Positions 1-5,583 of a DNA stretch of 10,386 nucleotides are shown here, piece after piece. A program made the position numbers and the translations under genes. This stretch comes from JAOPZW01 sp034664395 (GTDB lineage: Bacteria; Actinomycetota; Thermoleophilia; Solirubrobacterales; Solirubrobacteraceae). The stretch's first letter is position 1, and each line of letters starts with the position of its first letter. The notes under the pieces were generated by a model. The model was not told the origin of the DNA. It searched no databases and saw nothing but the letters and a program-made list of their open reading frames with translations. Location of the stretch: assembly GCA_034664395.1 (NCBI GenBank), contig JAXDHQ010000019.1, positions 1-10,386 of the forward strand, read 5' to 3'.

Positions 1-563
1 CCGAGGACGGCGGCGCGACGTGGCGCCACGGCAACCGGGGCCTCGTCCCCCGCTACATGCCCGAGGACGCGCGCGAGGGGACGATGGACCTGTGCGTCCA
101 CGACCTCCAGCGCGCGGCGCGGCGGCCCGAGCGGATGTTCATGCAATTCCACGGGGGCGTGTACCGCTCCGACGACGCGGGCGAGACCTGGACGGACATC
201 GGCGACGGGCTGCCGTCCGACTTCGGCTTCCCGATGGTCCTCGACCCCGCCGACCCCGACAGCGCCTACGTCATCCCGTTGACCGCCGACGCCGACCGCG
301 TCACGCCCGACGGCCGGGTCCGGGTGTACGAGACGCGCGACGCCGGCGCGAGCTGGACGGGGCGCGGCGACGGCCTGCCCGCGCAGGACGCCTACCTCAC
401 GGTCCTGCGGCAGTCCTTCGACCGCGTCGGCGAGGGCCCGGCGCTCGAGCTCTACTTCGGCGCGACGTCGGGCGACGTCTTCGGCTCGGCCGACGCCGGG
501 GCGACCTGGTTCACCGCCGCCGCGCACCTGCCGCCGGTGTACAGCGTGCGAGCGAGCGGCTGA
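1..563 (+). CDS. BNR/Asp-box repeat (sialidase-like beta-propeller) protein, C-terminal part
   Basis: The frame is open from base 3 at the left edge to the TGA at 561-563, so the 5' part of the gene is outside the window. An internal ATG at 57 exists, but the frame is open and clearly homologous upstream of it, so it is unlikely to be the start. The protein carries repeated Asp-box motifs of the form S-x-D-x-G-x-x-W: EDGGATW at the edge, SDDAGETW, RDAGASW and SADAGATW. Three of them are followed by short loops such as GDGLP, spaced as in a six- or seven-bladed beta-propeller. Such proteins are often auto-named exo-alpha-sialidase or WD40/YVTN/BNR-like, but Asp-boxes are structural and do not show sialidase activity. 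No catalytic Arg triad or Tyr/Glu pair can be assigned here. The start, any signal peptide and cell location lie outside the window. It converges on the operon and is probably unrelated to it. Confidence 0.8.
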   Translation, partial: EDGGATWRHGNRGLVPRYMPEDAREGTMDLCVHDLQRAARRPERMFMQFHGGVYRSDDAGETWTDIGDGLPSDFGFPMVLDPADPDSAYVIPLTADADRVTPDGRVRVYETRDAGASWTGRGDGLPAQDAYLTVLRQSFDRVGEGPALELYFGATSGDVFGSADAGATWFTAAAHLPPVYSVRASG

Positions 564-701
564 GGCGCCCGACCACGTCGCGGTGCGCCGTCGACCGGGT
601 CCGCGACGGGCCACGGGTTGGGATTCGACTTCGAGCGGCAGAGCGCGTCCGCGGGCACCGACAGGCAGTCCGTGGGTGCCGTCTGCGGTCGCCGTGGCCG
701 C
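564..701. other. Convergent intergenic gap
   Basis: These 138 bases separate the stop of the Asp-box repeat protein (+ strand) from the stop of the metallo-hydrolase gene (- strand). No convincing short gene was found. The gap contains two inverted repeats near its right end, the stronger one listed separately. Neither is followed by a T-run on either strand, so intrinsic termination is only a possibility. Confidence 0.6.
685..701. terminator. Short GC hairpin directly after the operon's last stop codon
   Basis: GCGGTC at 685-690 pairs with GGCCGC at 696-701, giving six pairs with one G-T wobble around a 5-base loop. It lies directly next to the stop codon of the metallo-hydrolase gene (702-704). 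A second, looser repeat (GGCACC 654-659 with GGTGCC 675-680, 15-base loop) lies just beyond. High-GC actinobacteria often use hairpins without a U-tract, but a 6-bp GC stem is easily found by chance in such DNA, so the call is weak. Confidence 0.25.
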
Positions 702-1706
702 CTAGCTGCGCCGGGCCCCGCTCGTCGAGGGGCGCGTGCGGATCTCGATGGCCGCGGAGTCGAAATCGACGCGCGTCCCGGTGCAGTTCATGACGAACTG
801 CTCCGGCAGCGCCCGCCGCATCTCCATCATCGCGTGCATTCCCGTGCAGTGCATCGGGCAGAGCATCTCGACGCCGATCTCACGCAGCGACTCGATCGTC
901 GCCTGCGTCTTCTCCTCCGGGACGCCCGGGAACCCGAGGTGGAAGCCCCCGAACACGCCGAGCACGCGCTCCTTGCCCGTCAGCTCGATCGCGTGCCGGA
1001 TCGAGTTCACGACGCCGGCGTGGCTGCAGCCGACGAGCACGACGATGCCATCGGCGATCTCGAGCACGAGCGCCTGGTCGTCCTCGACGACGTCGGCGCA
1101 GACGTGCGCGTCCTTGACCTGCAGCAACGCGTTCGGCGTGTCGGTCCGCACCGACGGCGCCTCGAACGCGACGTTCCGCGGGATCTCGCCCGTGGCGATC
1201 AGGCCCGGCCCCACCTCGAGCGGCCCCTTGTGGCTCACGACCCGACCACCGGCGTCATCGAGCGCGCCCGGTGACAGGTCGCTGTTGTAGAACGGCGCGA
1301 CCTCGCCGGAAGCGAGACGGAGGTAGCGCGGCAGGAAGGCATCGGGGTGGATCGAGATCGGCAGCGAGGCCGCGCGCGACTCCAGCAGGCCACGCAGGCC
1401 CCCGTAGTGATCCGGGTGCCCGTGGCTGATCACCACGTGGTCGAGCTCGCCCAGGTCGATCCCCAGCGCCGACGCGTTGTGCAGGAGCACGTGCCCGGTC
1501 ATGCCGGTGTCGAACAGCGCGCGGTACGAGTAGCGCCCCCACTCCAGCTCGACGAGCAGCGCGATGCCGTTCTCGCCGATCGGCGGGGTCCGCTTCGGGT
1601 CGAAGTGATGGAACAGGCCCGCGCGAGACACGTTCTCCTCGTCGGCGAGGAGCATGTCCACGTAGTTCTCGGTGACGCTCGTGATGCGTGCCCTCAAAGT
1701 CTCCAC
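702..1706 (-). CDS. Metallo-beta-lactamase-fold hydrolase, COG1237 (dihydropterin phosphate synthase-like) type
   Basis: The product is 334 residues from a GTG start at 1706, chosen because a GGAG lies 7 bases upstream; the open frame extends further but only as antisense/overlap into the regulator gene. The metal-binding motif HGHPDH is at residues 95-100 (H95, H97, D99, H100), preceded by a DTG at 66-68. Further conserved histidines are in GCSHAG (H229), GGFHL (H256) and PMHCTG (H286). This arrangement, especially GCSHAGVVN, matches COG1237, whose archaeal member MJ0301 makes a ribofuranosylaminobenzene phosphate intermediate of methanopterin. Bacterial relatives are mostly uncharacterised and no methanopterin pathway is seen here, so the substrate is unknown. 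It lacks a signal peptide and is probably cytoplasmic. As the last gene of the operon it overlaps the regulator gene by 13 bases. A role as hydrolase or lactonase of a pathway ester is possible but is inference. Confidence 0.85.
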   Translation of the reverse strand: METLRARITSVTENYVDMLLADEENVSRAGLFHHFDPKRTPPIGENGIALLVELEWGRYSYRALFDTGMTGHVLLHNASALGIDLGELDHVVISHGHPDHYGGLRGLLESRAASLPISIHPDAFLPRYLRLASGEVAPFYNSDLSPGALDDAGGRVVSHKGPLEVGPGLIATGEIPRNVAFEAPSVRTDTPNALLQVKDAHVCADVVEDDQALVLEIADGIVVLVGCSHAGVVNSIRHAIELTGKERVLGVFGGFHLGFPGVPEEKTQATIESLREIGVEMLCPMHCTGMHAMMEMRRALPEQFVMNCTGTRVDFDSAAIEIRTRPSTSGARRS

Positions 1707-2446
1707 CAGGTCGCTCCGTCGTTGTCGCCGTCGTAGCCGTCCTCGCCGTCCTCGAACGGGTCCGACAGCAGGGTCACGCCGATGTGGGACATGAGCGTCT
1801 CGAACCCGTGCTGCAGATGGCTCCCGACGAGCGCGCGGATCGCCTCCTGGTCGTCGGCCACGATCGCCTCGAGGATCGCCTTGTGCTCGTCGTACGACGC
1901 CGTCTTGCGACCGCGCCGCACCTGGAGCGCTGCCCACGGGAAGCCTGTCCACAGGCGCTCGATCTCGGACACCAGCGTGGGAAGCCCGCACGAGTTGTAG
2001 AAGATGAAGTGGAACTCGTGGTTGAGGCTCCGAGCGACCTGCGGGCTGTCGTCGGGCGTCTCGCCGAACTCCTCGTTCACGCGGCGCGCGCGGTCGTACT
2101 CGAGGCGGGAGAGCCGCTTCGACGCCCGGCACGCCGCATAGGGCTCGACCAGCCGCCGCATGACGTAGATCGAGCCGATCTCGTCGACGTTGGGCGACGC
2201 GACCCGCACCCCACGGTGCGGCTCGCCGACGAGCAGCCCCTCGGCCTGGAGTTGGCGCAGCGCCTCGCGTACCGGCGTGATGCTCGCCTTGAACTGTGCC
2301 GCGAGCTCGTCCTGGTAGAGCCTGACGCCATGATCGATGTGTCCCGTGGCGATCAGCTCACGAAGAGCGTCGGCGATCCGGCCCGCCTTGGTCTCAGCCG
2401 GCTGGGTCCCTGGGCCCGCCCTCGCGCTGAGCTTGCGTGCCGCCAC
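1694..2446 (-). CDS. GntR-family transcriptional regulator, FadR/FCD subfamily
   Basis: The product is 250 residues from a GTG at 2446 that immediately follows the TAG of the SDR gene, with GAGGG 9 bases upstream. Residues about 18-86 form the GntR winged helix-turn-helix, with the recognition part ASITPVREALRQLQAEGLL and the wing around PHRGVRV. Residues about 90-222 form the all-helical FCD ligand domain. Its metal-site positions are visible as N142/H146 (NHEFH), H188 (DEHKAI) and H210 (GSHLQHG); the position commonly an Asp is Asn here. FCD proteins usually bind organic acids or sugar acids and repress the catabolic genes beside them, so it probably controls this operon and, being inside it, its own level. 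The last about 22 residues form an acidic Asp/Gly-rich tail ending in WWRL, an unusual addition. The effector is unknown. Confidence 0.92.
   Translation of the reverse strand: MAARKLSARAGPGTQPAETKAGRIADALRELIATGHIDHGVRLYQDELAAQFKASITPVREALRQLQAEGLLVGEPHRGVRVASPNVDEIGSIYVMRRLVEPYAACRASKRLSRLEYDRARRVNEEFGETPDDSPQVARSLNHEFHFIFYNSCGLPTLVSEIERLWTGFPWAALQVRRGRKTASYDEHKAILEAIVADDQEAIRALVGSHLQHGFETLMSHIGVTLLSDPFEDGEDGYDGDNDGATWWRL
1714..1717 (-). promoter_or_regulatory. Ribosome binding site fixing the GTG start of the metallo-hydrolase
   Basis: GGAG on the minus strand lies 7 bases before the GTG at 1706-1704, inside the 3' end of the upstream regulator gene. It supports this start over the TTG at 1697, whose last two bases overlap the regulator's TGA. 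Confidence 0.6.
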
Positions 2447-3238
2447 CTACGACGACCCTCGCCACGCCAGCATGCCGCCGTCGACGCTGTAGGCCGCGCC
2501 GGTGACGAAGCTCGCGTCGTCGGACGCCAGGAAGCACACCACCTTCGCCACCTCCTCCGGACCGCCCAGGCGCTTGATCAGGCCGACCGCGGCCAGCTCG
2601 CGCTTCACGAGGTCCGGGTCGTCGGCGACCTCCCAGTACTTCGAGACCATGTTCGTCTCGATCACCCCCGGGCAATAGCAGTTCACCCTCACGCCGTACT
2701 GAGCCCAATCGGTCGCCATCGATCGCGTGAGCGCCAGGATCGCTCCCTTGCTGGTGCAATAGGCCGGGCCCATCGGGAACGCGACGTAGCTGACGACCGA
2801 AGCCGAGTTGACGATCGCTCCGCCCCGCTCCCGCAGGTAGGGGAACGCCGCCCGCGAGCAGCGCCACGTGCCCTTGACGTTGATGTTCATGACGCGGTCC
2901 CAGATCTCCTCGGGGAGCGTCTCGGTGGACGTCTCAGTGGTGAGCGACGTTTCGTGCACCCCAGCATTGTTGTGCAGGATGTCAATCCCGCCGAACGCCT
3001 TGGCGGCGCCCTCCATCAGCGCGACGATCTGGTCGCCGTCGCCGATGTCGGCATGGACGAAGACGGCCTCGCCGCCCGTCTCGATCACCTTGGCGACGGT
3101 CGCGTTCCCCGACTCGTCGTCGACGTCGGACACGACCACCCGCGCCCCGCGCGATGCCATCTCCAAGGCGGTCGCCCGCCCGATCCCGCTGCCGGCGCCC
3201 GTGATGACGCCGATCTTCCCGTCCAGTGAGCCGCTCAC
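2447..3238 (-). CDS. Short-chain dehydrogenase/reductase (classical SDR, likely NAD-dependent)
   Basis: The product is 263 residues from a GTG at 3238. Upstream codons stay open but contain no start before an unrelated frame, and GAGGGAG lies 3 bases before the GTG. The Rossmann motif TGAGSGIG is at 13-20, an acidic residue D38 at the end of the second strand points to NAD rather than NADP, D64 follows in HADIGD, and NNAG is at 90-93. The catalytic set is N120, S147, Y160 and K164 (YCTSK), with PG at 190-191 and a C-terminal TGAAYSVDGG, all complete. A Thr/Glu-rich stretch at about 98-110 makes the loop after NNAG longer than usual. The enzyme should oxidise a secondary alcohol or reduce a ketone in the cytoplasm. 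Its position between the zinc ADH and the regulator suggests an oxidation step on the imported compound. Substrate unknown. Confidence 0.92.
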   Translation of the reverse strand: MSGSLDGKIGVITGAGSGIGRATALEMASRGARVVVSDVDDESGNATVAKVIETGGEAVFVHADIGDGDQIVALMEGAAKAFGGIDILHNNAGVHETSLTTETSTETLPEEIWDRVMNINVKGTWRCSRAAFPYLRERGGAIVNSASVVSYVAFPMGPAYCTSKGAILALTRSMATDWAQYGVRVNCYCPGVIETNMVSKYWEVADDPDLVKRELAAVGLIKRLGGPEEVAKVVCFLASDDASFVTGAAYSVDGGMLAWRGSS

Positions 3239-3241
3239 TTG

Positions 3242-3248
3242 CTCCCTC
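3242..3248 (-). promoter_or_regulatory. Ribosome binding site of the SDR gene
   Basis: GAGGGAG on the minus strand ends 3 bases before the GTG at 3238. It lies in the only true gap within the operon (3239-3276, 38 bases) and decides the SDR start, since no other start codon is found in the frame between the ADH stop and this point. No promoter-like elements were recognised in the gap. Confidence 0.5.
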
Positions 3249-3276
3249 TTCGTCTCGGTGGTGGTGATCTCGTCGG

Positions 3277-4380
3277 CTAGGACATCTCGACGATGCTGCG
3301 CCCGAGCTGGCCGCCGTGCAGGTCGTGGAAGCCCTGGTTGATGTCGTCGAGCCGGTAGCGGTTCTGCACGAGCCGGTCGATGTCGAGCTTGCCGGCCCGC
3401 CACAGGGCGATGATCGTCGGAACGTCGCGCCAGAAGTTCGAGCTGCCGTAGAGCGAGCCCTTGATGACCTTCTCCTGCGACAGCAGCGCGAGCTGGTTGA
3501 CGGCGAACTGCGCGGAGGCCGCCGGCGCGCCGATGACGACGACCGTGCCCCCGCGGCGCACCGCGGTCAGGCCCATCTCCACGAGCGACGGTGCGCCGAC
3601 GGCCTCGAAGACGTAGTCGGCGCCGTCGCCGGTGATCTCGTGGACGCGGGCCGCGACGTCCTCCTCGGTGGCGAGGATCGCGTGGGTGGCGCCGAACTCC
3701 CGCGCCATGGCGAGCTTCTCCTCGGCCGTGTCGACGGCGATGATCGGGTTGGCCCCGGACACGCGGCAGCCCTGGACGACGTTCAGCCCGACACCGCCGG
3801 TACCGACGACCACGGCGCTCTCCCCCGGCTGCACGTCGGCCGCGTTGACGACCGCGCCGAACCCGGTGAGCACGGCGCAGCCGATGACGGCGACCGCCTC
3901 CAGCGGCAGGTCGTCGTCCACCTTGATGGCGGCGCTCGCGGGCACCACGATGATCTCGCTGAACGCCGAGACGCCCGAGAAGTGGTGAAGGTCGCGTTCG
4001 CCGTCGTGGTATCGCGTCGTGCCGTCGAGCAGCCTGCCGGTTCCACGGATCTGGACCGCCATGGCGCACAGCGCTGGCCGTCCCCGCGCGCAGTAGCGGC
4101 AGGTGCCGCAGGCCGCGCGATAGACCATCAGCACCACGTCGCCGACCGCGACGCCGGTGACGCCAGGTCCCACGGCCTCGATCCGGCCGACCGCCTCGTG
4201 GCCCGGGACGAACGGGAGCTCCTGAGGGATCTTGCCCTCCATCACGCTCAGATCGCTGTGACACAGGCCCGCGACCTTCACCCGCACGGCGACCTCGCCC
4301 TGCCGGGGCTCGGCGACGTCGATCTCGCGGATCTCCAACGGCGCGCCCCACTCGTACAGCACCGCCGCCCGGCTACGCAT
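3277..4380 (-). CDS. Zinc-dependent alcohol dehydrogenase (MDR family)
   Basis: The product is 367 residues from an ATG at 4380, preceded by GGGAGG at 4 bases spacing; this matches the usual family length, while the longer open frame upstream (to 4530) is Arg/Pro/Ser-rich shadow of the preceding gene. The N-terminal GroES-like domain shows the catalytic zinc ligands C40 (GLCHSD), H61-E62 (PGHE) and C168 (IGCAV). A structural zinc lobe is complete with C91, C94, C97 and C105. The Rossmann domain has GTGGVG at 193-198 and D217, which favours NAD. Overall it resembles class III-like and NDMA/mycothiol-type ADHs of actinobacteria. It should oxidise a primary or secondary alcohol to aldehyde or ketone. 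The start overlaps the end of the phosphotransacylase-like gene by 8 bases. The substrate cannot be read from the sequence. Confidence 0.93.
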   Translation of the reverse strand: MRSRAAVLYEWGAPLEIREIDVAEPRQGEVAVRVKVAGLCHSDLSVMEGKIPQELPFVPGHEAVGRIEAVGPGVTGVAVGDVVLMVYRAACGTCRYCARGRPALCAMAVQIRGTGRLLDGTTRYHDGERDLHHFSGVSAFSEIIVVPASAAIKVDDDLPLEAVAVIGCAVLTGFGAVVNAADVQPGESAVVVGTGGVGLNVVQGCRVSGANPIIAVDTAEEKLAMAREFGATHAILATEEDVAARVHEITGDGADYVFEAVGAPSLVEMGLTAVRRGGTVVVIGAPAASAQFAVNQLALLSQEKVIKGSLYGSSNFWRDVPTIIALWRAGKLDIDRLVQNRYRLDDINQGFHDLHGGQLGRSIVEMS

Positions 4381-5242
4381 CCCGCCTCCCGGTGGCAGTC
4401 CCGACCGGGTCGCGGTCGGCGACCGCGCTCGCGAAGGCCAGCGACGCGATGCGCTCGGAGGCGCTCGACGCGCGGCTGGGCACGGCGATCGCGCCGTCGG
4501 CTCCATCGAACGCCACGCCGGCGACGACACAGTCGTCGCGGAGCATGAACGCCTTGTAGATGACGTTCCCCACGATGATGTCGGGGGCGATCACGATGTC
4601 GCACGGAGCGGCGAGCGCCGCCTCCTTGGTCGACGCCGCGCGGTCGTCCAGCGCCACGTCGAGGGCCATCGGGCCGATCAGCGTCACGCCCCGCCGGCGC
4701 AGGTCGTCGCCGTAGCGGGCGCGGACCTGCTCGAGGATCACGCTGCCGGGCACCGCCGGGTCCGCCGTCTCGCGGTGCGCGATGAGCGCCACCGTCGGGT
4801 GGCTGCAGCCGAGCCGCCGGGCGGCGACGACGGCGCGGTCGACGATCCGCCCGAGGTCCTCCACGGACGGGCTGCGGTTGAGCCCGGCGTCGGCGACCAG
4901 GAACGCCTGGCCCATCGCCTCGGACATCACCAGCCCGACGTGGGCGAACCAGCGTCCGCGGCTGCGGTGCAGCACCTCGCGCATGAGCGTCGCCGTCGAC
5001 GTCTCGAGCTTCAGGAGCAGGTCGAGCTCGCCGGCCAGCCACCGGTCGACGGCCTCGCCGGCGTCGGTGTCCGCCGCGAAGACGACGACGCGATCGACTC
5101 CGAGCTCGCGGATCGCCTCCACCACCGCTCGCGCGGCCTCGCCGCGACAGCCGAGGACGCCGACGGACTCCGGGAGGGCCGCGTCCGACCGGCCGACGAG
5201 CTCGGCGAGGGTGGTCGGGAGGGCGGGCGCCGCCACGGTCAC
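4373..5242 (-). CDS. Phosphate acetyl/butyryltransferase family protein (Ptb-like)
   Basis: The product is 289 residues from a GTG at 5242 that shares GTGA with the preceding stop; a second in-frame GTG at 5236 is an alternative. Length fits phosphate butyryltransferases (about 300). Family landmarks in order are GELDLLLKLETST at 71-83, FLVADAGLNRSPS at 114-126, HPTVALIA at 148-155, GPMALDVALD at 190-199 with a following AASTKEAAL, and APDIIVGNVIYKAFM at 219-233. These match the PTA_PTB fold, which transfers an acyl group between CoA and phosphate. The canonical lysine/glycine after the first landmark is LKLE rather than KG, a mild divergence. No acetate or butyrate kinase partner is visible in the window. 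It follows the AtuA pair, so a CoA-ester intermediate in the pathway is plausible. A changed or lost activity cannot be excluded. Confidence 0.85.
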   Translation of the reverse strand: MTVAAPALPTTLAELVGRSDAALPESVGVLGCRGEAARAVVEAIRELGVDRVVVFAADTDAGEAVDRWLAGELDLLLKLETSTATLMREVLHRSRGRWFAHVGLVMSEAMGQAFLVADAGLNRSPSVEDLGRIVDRAVVAARRLGCSHPTVALIAHRETADPAVPGSVILEQVRARYGDDLRRRGVTLIGPMALDVALDDRAASTKEAALAAPCDIVIAPDIIVGNVIYKAFMLRDDCVVAGVAFDGADGAIAVPSRASSASERIASLAFASAVADRDPVGTATGRRDA

Positions 5243-5583
5243 GCCCGGTCCGCTCCGGAGCGCGGGACGATCGGCGCGTCGATCTCGATCTCGAGGACGA
5301 CGGTCGACAGCGCCTTGCCGTGCAGGTCGAGGTTCAGCGAGCGGGACACGCCGCCGTCCAGCGCCTGCTCGAGCACGAAGTTCAGCGCGCACGGGCCCGG
5401 GAGCTCATAGCGCTTGACCTCGCCGCGGACGAGGTCGCCGAACGCCTCGCGCACGACCTCCTCGGTCACCGTGCGCCGCAGGTGCTCGTAGTCCTGCGGG
5501 TTCCACGGGATCACGCTGACGTTCGCCGTGTCCCCCTTGTCACCCGACCTCGAGTGGGCGATCCAGCCAAGTCGCGTTCGCAT
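5239..5583 (-). CDS. Stand-alone AtuA C-terminal (ferredoxin-like fold) domain protein
   Basis: The product is 114 residues from an ATG at 5583 with an excellent GGAGGAG 5 bases upstream. It begins with the typical motif HSRSGDKGDTANVS at 10-23 and contains RYELPGPCALNF at 58-69 and GGVSRSLNLDLHGK at 77-90. These are the hallmarks of the domain found at the C-terminus of full-length AtuA proteins. Here the domain is a separate gene whose ATG overlaps the stop of the AtuA gene by one base (TGATG), so the two are likely translated in coupling and act as one complex. Together they give 561 residues, close to the roughly 590 of a fused AtuA. Biochemical function is not established for the family. 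The open frame upstream of 5583 is a shadow of the AtuA gene. Confidence 0.88.
   Translation of the reverse strand: MRTRLGWIAHSRSGDKGDTANVSVIPWNPQDYEHLRRTVTEEVVREAFGDLVRGEVKRYELPGPCALNFVLEQALDGGVSRSLNLDLHGKALSTVVLEIEIDAPIVPRSGADRA

Noticed and set aside
1..563. True sialidase
   Set aside because: Only Asp-box repeats are visible. They occur in many propeller proteins, and no sialidase catalytic residues can be placed in the part present.
20..793. 257-codon frame on the + strand overlapping the Asp-box protein
   Set aside because: Extremely Arg/Pro-rich, out of frame with the clear Asp-box repeats, and runs through the intergenic gap into the antisense of the metallo-hydrolase.
1688..3229. 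Long open frame of 513 codons on the + strand
   Set aside because: It is antisense to the GntR and SDR genes, which carry complete family motifs. The translation is Arg/Asp/His/Val-rich with no recognisable motif, as expected for a shadow frame in GC-rich DNA.
3316..4548. Long open frame of 410 codons on the + strand
   Set aside because: It is antisense to the zinc alcohol dehydrogenase, whose zinc and NAD motifs are intact on the other strand. No motif was seen in it.
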